51,939 bases of DNA from Pedobacter sp. ASV28. GTDB lineage: Bacteria; Bacteroidota; Bacteroidia; Sphingobacteriales; Sphingobacteriaceae. The DNA is taken from the NCBI RefSeq assembly GCF_016428855.1, contig NZ_JAELTN010000041.1, positions 1-51,939 of the forward strand, in the 5' to 3' direction. The position numbers were made by a program, and so were the translations under genes. The stretch's first letter is position 1. The number at the start of each line of letters is the position of its first letter. The notes under the pieces are model-generated. The model searched no databases, had not been told where the DNA came from, and was given only the letters and a program-made list of their open reading frames with translations. Shown here one piece after another: positions 1 to 7,411 of this stretch.

Positions 1-104
1 CCCCCCCCCCCCCCCCCCCCCCCCCCCCTTTTAATGCTCCCCCTCCCACCCACATCTACACTATGGCTCGATCGTCGGCAGCGTCAGATGTGTATAAGAG
101 ACAG
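1..104. other. Sequencing-adapter artefact (poly-C, P5, index, Nextera)
   Basis: Bases 1-28 are all C. Bases 33-61 align without gaps to the 29-nt Illumina P5 oligonucleotide with 21 matches; seven of the eight mismatches are changes to C. Bases 62-71 sit where a 10-nt i5 index belongs. Bases 72-104 are the exact 33-nt Nextera read-1 adapter, including the 19-bp transposase mosaic end at 86-104. This is what the reverse complement of a read running through a short insert into the adapter and then into no-signal G calls looks like. It is assembly contamination; genomic sequence starts at 105. Confidence 0.97.
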
Positions 105-345
105 AATGTGTAGTTCACAAAAATTGTTCTATCCTTATAAAATTTATGAGCATGATGTTCTTGTAGTGTGTTTCTGGGATAATAGACAAGATGCTATTTA
201 ATATATCCATTAAAACAAACGAATTAATCTAAGTTATTTACGATTCCCGCATACGGCATAAAGAGGATAAACGTCCAAAAGAGAAGCCCCCAATTTCTTG
301 GAGGCCTTCCCTAAACAAAACAAACTATTAATAATTGAGAACCAA
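105..345. other. Non-coding contig end
   Basis: AT-rich sequence between the adapter and the HmuY-like gene. No convincing gene is visible; apart from the terminator hairpin at 275-310 nothing is recognised. Because the contig is broken here, the far end of an upstream gene could be missing. Confidence 0.5.
275..310 (-). terminator. Rho-independent terminator of the heme-uptake genes
   Basis: Read on the minus strand, GAAGGCCTCCAA and TTGGGGGCTTC form a stem with one bulge around a 4-nt loop (283-309), followed by TCTTTT. It lies about 40 nt after the stop of the HmuY-like gene, where the hmuR-hmuY transcript should end. Confidence 0.65.
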
Positions 346-1419
346 TTATCCTTTTTTAACCAATTTATATTCGATTACTGGTTTACCACGGGTACCACCA
401 TCGCTTCCTACGCCCATGCTCACAAATTTTAACTTATAAACGTTCCCCGCAGCATCTTTAATTAAATAAAAACGGTCTGCTTTAATACCTGTTCCCGTTG
501 TTACCCTCCAATTTTCACCAATCAGGTTACTTTTAGCAGAGAAATTAACATTTGACAAATCTGATTCTGAGAAATTTGCATAAGACTTTGTTGCAGTTAA
601 TACCTCTGCCGAACTAGCACCCCCCAATGTATTGGTGAAAACTAGATCTGAGAAGCCATATAGATATTGGCTACCAGTAGTACCACCATAATATAATGAC
701 CAGGTCCAAACAATATCCCAACTAGCCTTTTCAGGTTCAACGCTCACTACTTTATTATCTGCAAGGGATACAAAGGCATAATTAAATTTTGAATCTTTTG
801 TAATATCTAACGAACTATAAGTGATTGCATTTAATTTAGCATATTGAAGCGTATAACCTGTTCCTTTTCTTAGAATTCTAACTTTATAAACATTATCAGC
901 ACTAAAAATGGTAGTATGACTACCTCCTGCAGGGTTAATTAAATATACTTTATTTTCAGTATCTGTTGCAGATATTGTACCAATTGCCGTTCTTCCAAGC
1001 GCATTATTTTGCCTAGGATCATCTACTTTGTCAAATTCAGATTCAGCAGCAACTCCCAACTCAACCACCAATTTGGCCTGAACAAGATCTGCTGCAGTTA
1101 CTGCATTCAAATCTATTTTATTTACAACCGCGGCCGAAACTCCATTATTTGCATTCAAGATTACTTTATAATCAGAGCCAGCGTAAAAACCCAAAGTCCA
1201 TAAACTTCTCAAAATTCCAGTCGGTTTATCAGCGCTTAAGTCTATATATACACTGTTGGCTGCTGAAGAACCTGCTTCACTTGCTGCAATTCCATTTAGT
1301 GTAAGTGTACTACCATCCGAAACAGGCACCACAATGTCAGGTTCTTTATTATCCTTTTTACAAGCTATAAGTGTCATAGCCAATAATGCTACTGCTACAA
1401 TTGAGTTGATTTTATTCAT
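346..1419 (-). CDS. hmuY: HmuY-family heme-binding lipoprotein
   Basis: A 357-residue lipoprotein with a signal peptide ending in the lipobox LIAC (Cys20) followed by KK, the usual Bacteroidota form. Segments such as YIDLSADKPTG, WTLGFYAG and WDIVWT match the HmuY family, whose members in Porphyromonas take heme from host proteins and pass it to the TonB receptor HmuR. This protein is longer than classical HmuY (about 215 residues), as is common in Sphingobacteria. It lies 50 bp after the receptor gene on the same strand, so the two are probably one transcript. Family membership and the partnership are fairly safe; heme as the ligand is inferred from the family, and the His or Met ligands are not assigned. 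Confidence 0.8.
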   Translation of the reverse strand: MNKINSIVAVALLAMTLIACKKDNKEPDIVVPVSDGSTLTLNGIAASEAGSSAANSVYIDLSADKPTGILRSLWTLGFYAGSDYKVILNANNGVSAAVVNKIDLNAVTAADLVQAKLVVELGVAAESEFDKVDDPRQNNALGRTAIGTISATDTENKVYLINPAGGSHTTIFSADNVYKVRILRKGTGYTLQYAKLNAITYSSLDITKDSKFNYAFVSLADNKVVSVEPEKASWDIVWTWSLYYGGTTGSQYLYGFSDLVFTNTLGGASSAEVLTATKSYANFSESDLSNVNFSAKSNLIGENWRVTTGTGIKADRFYLIKDAAGNVYKLKFVSMGVGSDGGTRGKPVIEYKLVKKG

Positions 1420-1469
1420 CTTCCTTAAAATTTATTTTAGTTTAACATTTAAAATTCAATAAGATATTA

Positions 1470-3764
1470 TTATGATTTATTCCAGTTAAAGGTTAGTCCC
1501 AGCACATAAGACCTACCATAACTATAAGGAACTACACCACCTCCTGTACTATGTGCTCCACCGCTTGAGGTAGAGGTGTTGGTAAGCTGGGTAACGTCAA
1601 AAAGATTCTTAACACCCGCATTTATTGTGATAGAGCTGGCTAATGTTTTATTGAACAACAAATCGGCCCAAGTGAAACTACCTATTTTAACCAGTCTGAC
1701 ATTTGTAGGAACGGCGCTATTAACCTGATAGCTTGGCCTACTACCAGTATGTTTAAAAAATAAGCTAACTGAGCCTTTAAGCTTAGGAACAGTATAAATT
1801 GCATTGCTAAACAACTCTGGTGTCCAAGAGAACTGTGGAACCTGATCTTCCATCTCTTGCTTTGACAATTCGTTGTATCGGCCAATGTAGGACAGACCGA
1901 AATTAACCTGTAGATTTTTATAATTTAAGGTATTATCCAAATACAAACCCGTTGTCCTATACTTACTGATATTGATCAGTGTGGTTATGGTAGCATCTTC
2001 CGCATATTGGCCATATTCTATCCTATCGAAAAAGTTGTTATAAAAACCTGCCAATGCACTTGTTAACTGTAGGCGATCTTTTCTAATGGCATTCCAAGTC
2101 AATGAGGCATCAAAACTGTTAGATTTTTCGGCCTTTAGGTTTTCATTGCCCACGATGGAATGACTAGCATCAAAGAAATCGAAATAAAGCTCCCTTAGTG
2201 CCGGGGCCCTGAAACCTCTGCCATAGCCTAACCTTAAGTTCAAATTATGGGTCAAACTAACCATGGTATTAAGAGAAGGAACCGCAGTTGGTGCATCGTA
2301 TACGGAGTTATTAATAAATCTAACGCCTGGGCGAAACTTCAGTATTTTAATGGGTTTGATTTCTGCCGAGGCAAAAAATGAATAATCGTTAATGACTGGC
2401 GAGCCTTTAATTCGCTGTCCAGAAGCTTCCTCCCTATTAAATTCTACGCCAGGCTGAAAAGCGATAATATTAGAAATGCTGTATTGTAGCGTAGTTCTAA
2501 ATACTCCAGCATTAAATTTTGCTTTATCCTGCTCTCCGGCACCCGAGGTTAGACTTTCCGAACTGCTTGCAAAATCATAAAGCGTAGTCTTTGTTTTACG
2601 TTGCAGACTGGTATAACCGCCAACCATGGTCAAGCTCATGGCCTTATTTAAATTCAAGTCGACATGTAATTGGTTGTTAAGCCTATCAGTGGTATAAGTT
2701 TGTGTAACCACGGTATAATTAGGGTTAATACCACCCCTCGAAACAATATCTTCATTTAAAAAGTCTGCCCGGTACCAGATATTAAGTTTTGTGTTGTTAT
2801 AGCCTACCTTCACATTTCCAAGGTATTGGTCTTTTGGTTTCCAGAATTGAAGGGCATCTACCACCGCCTTTACCTCCGTTTTATCGGGCACGTTCCATCC
2901 ACCAAAAGTATTATTAGAAAAGCCGGCCACGGCACTCCAACCGTTATTTTGCCAGTTTACCGTAATGTTCTTATTATGATTTCCCTTTCCATCCAATGCC
3001 TTATACTCATCTCCTACCGTTTCTTCCTGAAGTCGGGCAGACACCCCAAATTTGTATCCATTTTTGCCCTTGGTAATGATATTAATTACTCCAGCAAGTG
3101 CATCGGTGCCATACACCACCGACATGGGCCCTTCTACAATCTCTATACGTTCTATGATATTGACATCAACCTGATTTAGGCTCTCTTTAAGGTCGGATCG
3201 ATCTACCAAAGGCACTCCATCAAGTAAAATTTTGACGTTACGACCTGACATCCCCATCATCTCTACATTGGAAGTTCCAAGAGTTAAATCATTGCTAAAC
3301 CTAAAACCGAACTCGGTATTTAATATTTGCTGTACATTGATCGCAGCCCGCAATCTAATTTTCTCAGCACTTATTGACCTAACCTTATAAACTGTATTTT
3401 TAAGAGATTGTGGGCCGTATTGTCCAGTAACCACCACTTCACTCAATTCATATGATTTTTCTTTGATTCTAACTGGCTCCAAAATTTTATCGCCATTGGC
3501 TTCTATGCTGATTTCCTGCCCTTCACTAGAAACACCCGAGTTAATGACCAATACTGAATTACCAATAGGAGCTGATATCTTAAACATCCCTTCCCTATCG
3601 GTATAGGCAATATGTTTGGTATTTTTTATAGACAGCATTAAACCCCATGCTGCCTGTCCATCGGCCGTTAGAACCTGGCCTTTAATGATCACATTTGTTT
3701 TTTGCCCAAAGGCATAGCTAATGCCGAAAAAGAAAGTTAACGCGAATAGTAGTTGTTTTTTCAC
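1470..3764 (-). CDS. hmuR: TonB-dependent outer-membrane receptor, heme (HmuR) type
   Basis: 764 residues: signal peptide (1-20), carboxypeptidase-like regulatory domain (about 25-105), a plug (about 115-235) with the segment VEGPMSVVYGTDALAGVINI, and a beta barrel ending in aromatic LTFNWNKS. Near residues 517-540 there is a FRAP box and a NENL box with a His (about 534) between them. This resembles the FRAP/NPNL-His arrangement that marks heme and hemoglobin receptors. The start is GTG; the signal peptide begins right there and no ATG is available. The gene is followed by the HmuY-like lipoprotein, supporting heme uptake. No exact -7 box was found in the 245-bp upstream gap. Siderophore or another substrate cannot be excluded by sequence alone. 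Confidence 0.85.
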   Translation of the reverse strand: MKKQLLFALTFFFGISYAFGQKTNVIIKGQVLTADGQAAWGLMLSIKNTKHIAYTDREGMFKISAPIGNSVLVINSGVSSEGQEISIEANGDKILEPVRIKEKSYELSEVVVTGQYGPQSLKNTVYKVRSISAEKIRLRAAINVQQILNTEFGFRFSNDLTLGTSNVEMMGMSGRNVKILLDGVPLVDRSDLKESLNQVDVNIIERIEIVEGPMSVVYGTDALAGVINIITKGKNGYKFGVSARLQEETVGDEYKALDGKGNHNKNITVNWQNNGWSAVAGFSNNTFGGWNVPDKTEVKAVVDALQFWKPKDQYLGNVKVGYNNTKLNIWYRADFLNEDIVSRGGINPNYTVVTQTYTTDRLNNQLHVDLNLNKAMSLTMVGGYTSLQRKTKTTLYDFASSSESLTSGAGEQDKAKFNAGVFRTTLQYSISNIIAFQPGVEFNREEASGQRIKGSPVINDYSFFASAEIKPIKILKFRPGVRFINNSVYDAPTAVPSLNTMVSLTHNLNLRLGYGRGFRAPALRELYFDFFDASHSIVGNENLKAEKSNSFDASLTWNAIRKDRLQLTSALAGFYNNFFDRIEYGQYAEDATITTLINISKYRTTGLYLDNTLNYKNLQVNFGLSYIGRYNELSKQEMEDQVPQFSWTPELFSNAIYTVPKLKGSVSLFFKHTGSRPSYQVNSAVPTNVRLVKIGSFTWADLLFNKTLASSITINAGVKNLFDVTQLTNTSTSSGGAHSTGGGVVPYSYGRSYVLGLTFNWNKS

Positions 3765-4004
3765 CTCTTTATTTAGAATGATTTCAAATAATGATGCAAT
3801 TATATAGTTTATTTAGACTAATTACAAATAATAAGTAAAATTTTGTGAAAATGCCCATAACGAGGTCGATAAAGAGCATAAAATGTAGGATAGTGATCCA
3901 ATAACCAAATCCATAATTTTAATCTACTGGATATTGTCCATTAAATTGGCTGCAAAAATGTTGATGTGTTGAAAATTATAGCTATTAACATGCAACAAAT
4001 AATG

Positions 4005-4012
4005 TACTTTTG
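4005..4012 (+). promoter_or_regulatory. Bacteroidota -7 box
   Basis: TACTTTTG matches TAnnTTTG exactly. No TTG lies at the expected -33 spacing. It overlaps the TTG codon at 4010, so that codon is unlikely to be the translation start; the ATG at 4049 is favoured. Confidence 0.45.
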
Positions 4013-4048
4013 GAAAATTGGAAAAAACTAAAGTTGATCAAGGATTGT

Positions 4049-5098
4049 ATGAGATTAATTAAGATGGCAAGTATAGCTTTAGTAGCGGGTGCTACTATTT
4101 GCTCCTTTACCTACTGCACTTCTGGTGCAAAAGACAAAACTGGCAAAACTGCCACTAATTCGGGTGATTCTACCAAAGTAGCCCCTGTGGAGGAAAGCAA
4201 TCTAAGAACCCCTGTTGACACTGCAAAATATAATGAATTGGTAAAAAAATTGGCCAATGGTGATACTACAGGGAAATGGCCGGTAAAAAATCAACCTTAC
4301 CCTTTGGCGGGTGCCATTTTACCTTTTAAACGCATTGTAGTTTATTATGGTAACCTGCACTCAAAAAAAATGGGGGCATTAGGAGAATACGAGCCCAAGG
4401 AGATGTGGAGACGACTAAATGCAGAAATTAAGCATTGGGAAAAAGTAGACCCGAGCACTCCTGTACAGGCAGGTCTGCACTATATAGCCGCCGTGGCAAG
4501 CGGTACACCAGGTAAAGATAGCAAGTACATTAACCGTATGGCTAACTCGCAGATAGATTCTGTTTTAAAGATTGCCAAAATGCGCCCTAATACCATTGTT
4601 TTCTTAGATTTACAAGTAGCCTTGAGCAATATCAAAGCCGAATTGCCACATATTGAAAAATATTTGCAATTGCCCTATGTGCATTTAGGCATTGACCCTG
4701 AGTTCTCTATGAAAGACGGCTCTTTACCAGGCAAAAGAATTGGCACTTACGATGCTGCCGACATCAACTATGTTTCTGGTTATTTAGCAGATTTGGTAAA
4801 AAAATACAATCTACCTCCGAAGGTTTTTGTGGTACACCGCTTTACCAAAAAAATGGTAACCAACTCGACAAGCATTAAGTTAAGACCAGAAGTACAGATA
4901 GTGATGCACATGGACGGATGGGGCGAACCGGACCTAAAACTAGGCACTTATCGTCATTTTATTTATGGCGAACCTGTACAGTTTACGGGCTTTAAGTTAT
5001 TTTATAAAAATGACCTGAAAAAAGTGCCAAATAGGCTAATGACTCCAGAAGAGCTTATGAAGCTAAAACCAATACCCATCTATATACAATATCAGTAA
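4049..5098 (+). CDS. Secreted protein of unknown function, TIM-barrel-like
   Basis: 349 residues from the ATG at 4049; a longer frame opens with TTG at 4010, but that codon lies inside a probable -7 promoter box. The N-terminus is a signal peptide with Cys residues (GATIC and FTYC) that could anchor a lipid, though neither is a standard lipobox. After a Thr/Ser/Lys-rich linker, the body (from about residue 90) alternates hydrophobic strands and helices. These include IVVYYGNLHS, FLDLQVALS, VHLGIDPEFS, VFVVHRF and IVMHMDGWG, a pattern like a glycosidase-type TIM barrel with Asp/Glu at strand ends. I do not recognise a named family. It is a single gene, ending before a strong two-way terminator. 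Confidence 0.7.
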   Translation: MRLIKMASIALVAGATICSFTYCTSGAKDKTGKTATNSGDSTKVAPVEESNLRTPVDTAKYNELVKKLANGDTTGKWPVKNQPYPLAGAILPFKRIVVYYGNLHSKKMGALGEYEPKEMWRRLNAEIKHWEKVDPSTPVQAGLHYIAAVASGTPGKDSKYINRMANSQIDSVLKIAKMRPNTIVFLDLQVALSNIKAELPHIEKYLQLPYVHLGIDPEFSMKDGSLPGKRIGTYDAADINYVSGYLADLVKKYNLPPKVFVVHRFTKKMVTNSTSIKLRPEVQIVMHMDGWGEPDLKLGTYRHFIYGEPVQFTGFKLFYKNDLKKVPNRLMTPEELMKLKPIPIYIQYQ

Positions 5099-5165
5099 GC
5101 CCATATCGTATACAGGTTAAATGAGCCTTTCTGTACATATAATGAATGCAGAAATATAGAAATAG

Positions 5166-5206
5166 TTAAATGAAAAGAGCATCTTAAAGATGCTCTTTTC
5201 ATTTAA
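5166..5206. terminator. Bidirectional terminator between convergent genes
   Basis: A perfect 20-bp inverted repeat (arms 5166-5185 and 5187-5206) with A and T runs on both flanks of the GC part. It separates the plus-strand unknown gene (ends 5098) from the minus-strand acyl-CoA-dehydrogenase-like gene, whose stop codon (5199-5201) lies inside the right arm. Confidence 0.85.
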
Positions 5207-6314
5207 AGGTGAGCAAGGCATGCTGACTAGCGGTATGCAGATCTCGCCATACCCTATTTATCTCGGTATCTTTTTTAGCTGCTTCCAAACCACAGTATGG
5301 GTAAAGGGCGTCAACTACCATTCGTGACTGATGGGCCAATTCCCTGCTTAATCTGCTCACTTCGTTCAACACTGGCTCATCCACATACTGCTGATCAATG
5401 AGTTGCTCCCAAGAATGATCAAATGTCTCATAAAAATGTTCACGAATGGTATAAAGTGTATGTTTATACTTGCTCAATTCCGCTCTAAAAAAAGCAACCT
5501 GTTCTGTGCTATATCTTTTTAATCCGGAACGATTGAAGAAGTAATCTTCTACCAAGATTAAAAATCTTTTAGCCATTCCCAAACTGTTTATGGCCAATGT
5601 GGTTTCTGCCAATTGCAGAAATGGGTAATCAAAACCTTCATCTGCCACTTTAATCTCCGTATTGATCTTAAATGATCGTTGTGTAGGCACCTCTATATCG
5701 ATCACTTCGAATGCATGACTACCTGTAGCCACGAGACCAAAGTACGACCAGCCCGGCAGAATATTTACTTCATCTTTCTTTAAGATAAATGCCTTAATGA
5801 CTGGATTACCCTGCTCGTCCAGTACATCGTTACCATGTTCATCTTGTAATGTACAGTTAGCAGTAAATATAGTAGCATGTAAGGCGCCACTGGCGTATTT
5901 CCAATACCCATTAATGAGATAACCAGAAGTCGTTATTCTAGCTGTACCTCCTACTGCACCGCTGCCAGCGAAGCAAACTTCTCTATCTGAAAAAATTTCC
6001 TTTGCCAGCTCTTCATCCAAAAAGCCAGCAAACCAGGCTGCACCACTACATAAGGTTACTGTCCACGCCAAACTGCCATCCAATTCGGCCAATTCTTCTT
6101 CCAATCTTAAAATTTCGGGCAACTTTTTAGCTGGTCCACCATATGCGGTAGGCACATAAAGTTTAAACCATTCTTGTTGGTAGGCTATTTCTAAGATATC
6201 GGGATGTAGTTTACCCAAAGCTTCCGATTGTGGGGCCAATGCTAAAATAGCTTCTTGCCAAGTATGTATAATTTGTTCCATTTCTATTTTGGTTTGGATG
6301 GTTCGTTGTTTCAT
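5199..6314 (-). CDS. Acyl-CoA dehydrogenase-like flavoprotein
   Basis: 371 residues with the acyl-CoA dehydrogenase layout: helical N-terminal domain (1-110, with YVPTAYGGP and the LEEELAELDGSLAWT helix), central beta domain (115-220), and C-terminal helical bundle ending in RVWRDLHTASQHALL. That last segment is typical of the type-2 C-terminal domain found in flavin monooxygenases such as DszC and HsaA/HpaA-like proteins, which bind FMN or FAD and often act on aromatic or sulfur compounds. The substrate is unknown. It lies 64 bp downstream of pnuT on the same strand, so some TPP-dependent transcription may reach it, although a weak -7-like GATATTTG lies in the gap. A second possible start is the Met at residue 12 (6281). 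Confidence 0.75.
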   Translation of the reverse strand: MKQRTIQTKIEMEQIIHTWQEAILALAPQSEALGKLHPDILEIAYQQEWFKLYVPTAYGGPAKKLPEILRLEEELAELDGSLAWTVTLCSGAAWFAGFLDEELAKEIFSDREVCFAGSGAVGGTARITTSGYLINGYWKYASGALHATIFTANCTLQDEHGNDVLDEQGNPVIKAFILKKDEVNILPGWSYFGLVATGSHAFEVIDIEVPTQRSFKINTEIKVADEGFDYPFLQLAETTLAINSLGMAKRFLILVEDYFFNRSGLKRYSTEQVAFFRAELSKYKHTLYTIREHFYETFDHSWEQLIDQQYVDEPVLNEVSRLSRELAHQSRMVVDALYPYCGLEAAKKDTEINRVWRDLHTASQHALLTFK

Positions 6315-6378
6315 TTTTTGGATTATTGATAGCCAAATATCAATTTTTCCTCTTTCATACTTCCCAACATTCAGACGG

Positions 6379-7011
6379 TTAAGAAACTAGCCGTTTACTC
6401 AGCTTATTTCTTTCATAAATTTTCTTCCAGTCGAAATAACCGAAAATGGCTACAATAAAAAGGAATAAGGTTAATAGCGCAAACATGACATAGTTCTTAT
6501 GCCACATTAAGGGAATGGCTACTATATTAGATACATTAAGGAAAATCCAGTTTTCTATTTTACGACGAGCTAAAAGCCACATTCCCGCCCATGCAGTAGA
6601 TGAAACAAAAGCATCTAAAATGGGCACATCAGAATTAGTGAAATTAATCAGCGCATAGTACAACACAAAATATCCGCCAATAGCTATGTAAAAAGCGATT
6701 TGTAGCTCTTGTTTGTTGGTCCAACTAACAGTTAAGGTCTCGTTTCTGGCTCTACGTCTCGACCAAATTATCCAACCGTAAACACTCATGATCAAATAAT
6801 ACATACTGAGTAAACTTTCGGCGTATAACCTTGCATTAAGCTTTAAATAAAGAGATAATAGAATACCAATAATGCCTGCCGGATAAAGGGCAATATGATT
6901 ACGCTTTGCCAGCAATACCTCTGTTACACCAAATCCAACCGCAGCCCATTCTAGGTAAGAGGTTGCTTTTACTTGCTCCACAAATAGGTGCAGCCATTCC
7001 TGAATTTCCAT
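6379..7011 (-). CDS. pnuT: PnuC-family thiamine transporter (PnuT)
   Basis: 210 residues and about seven hydrophobic membrane segments. Family marks include the N-terminal EWAAVGFGVTEVLLAKRN, the YYLIMSVYGWIIW helix and the ENWIFLNVSNIVAIP segment, all typical of PnuC carriers. Classical PnuC moves nicotinamide riboside, but a TPP riboswitch lies directly upstream, and PnuC homologues controlled by THI elements in Bacteroidota are assigned as thiamine transporters (PnuT). Substrate is therefore inferred from regulation. The frame can open at a TTG at 7017; the ATG at 7011 is chosen. The carrier should act in the inner membrane, facilitating thiamine entry before phosphorylation. Confidence 0.82.
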   Translation of the reverse strand: MEIQEWLHLFVEQVKATSYLEWAAVGFGVTEVLLAKRNHIALYPAGIIGILLSLYLKLNARLYAESLLSMYYLIMSVYGWIIWSRRRARNETLTVSWTNKQELQIAFYIAIGGYFVLYYALINFTNSDVPILDAFVSSTAWAGMWLLARRKIENWIFLNVSNIVAIPLMWHKNYVMFALLTLFLFIVAIFGYFDWKKIYERNKLSKRLVS

Positions 7012-7093
7012 TCTCAATACATTTTGCCATAAAGGCGATTAAAAAACATTGAAAACTGCTTTCAGGGCGAAACAGTATTGGTCTATGACCTCT

Positions 7094-7240
7094 TATCCCT
7101 ACGTCGGTATTATCCGAATCAGGTGTGTTTGAAAGTTAAAAGTTGAAGCGTTACTTTGAACTGGCTACTTCCTACTTTTAACTCAAAACTGGGTATAATC
7201 TCAGCCTGTCATTAATTGGGTTAATGACAAGCACCCCTTT
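7094..7240 (-). promoter_or_regulatory. TPP riboswitch (THI element) with an extra hairpin
   Basis: On the minus strand the conserved blocks appear in order: GGGGTGC (7237-7231), a P3 stem TTGTCATTAA/TTAATGACAG, GGCTGAGA, ATACCC, then ACCTGATTCGGATAATACCG and CGTAGGGA. Between ATACCC and ACCTGAT there is an insertion of about 66 nt (7125-7190) that folds into a long hairpin, centred on GTTAAAAGT/ACTTTTAAC; the E. coli thiC aptamer has about 5 nt at this point. About 80 nt separate the aptamer from the pnuT ATG and no clear terminator is seen there, so control of translation is likely. Confidence 0.95.
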
Positions 7241-7248
7241 GAGTATGG

Positions 7249-7256
7249 CAAATATA
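7249..7256 (-). promoter_or_regulatory. -7 box for the TPP-controlled pnuT transcript
   Basis: TATATTTG on the minus strand matches TAnnTTTG. A start about seven bases downstream would place the 5' end right at the riboswitch (7240). No good -33 TTG is visible; the end of a dispersed repeat lies in that region. Confidence 0.6.
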
Positions 7257-7273
7257 TAAAATATAAAGGTTAC

Positions 7274-7355
7274 AGACTTGCGAAGTTTAACTTTAATATT
7301 TGCTTTTTTAAAGGGAAAAGTTGAGGGCTTCGCCGTTTAAAAACTTCGTAAGTCC
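7274..7355. repeat. Dispersed palindromic element, copy A
   Basis: About 82 bp, bounded by AGACTTGCGAAGTTT and the near-complementary AAACTTCGTAAGTCC. The body shares AAAAGTTGAGGGCTTC and a TTTAACTTTAAT block with the copy at 38581-38663, in reverse orientation. It starts 57 nt after the parC stop codon and, relative to that gene, has the same direction as the copy behind the GH3 gene. Confidence 0.9.
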
Positions 7356-7411
7356 TACGTTCAGAATGAAAAGCTTAGCCATTTAAAATACAAGAAGCTT
7401 CTATTGATTCT

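Noticed and set aside
86..104. Tn5 mosaic end suggesting a transposon insertion
   Set aside because: It is embedded in the full Nextera adapter next to P5 and index sequence; no transposase gene is present.
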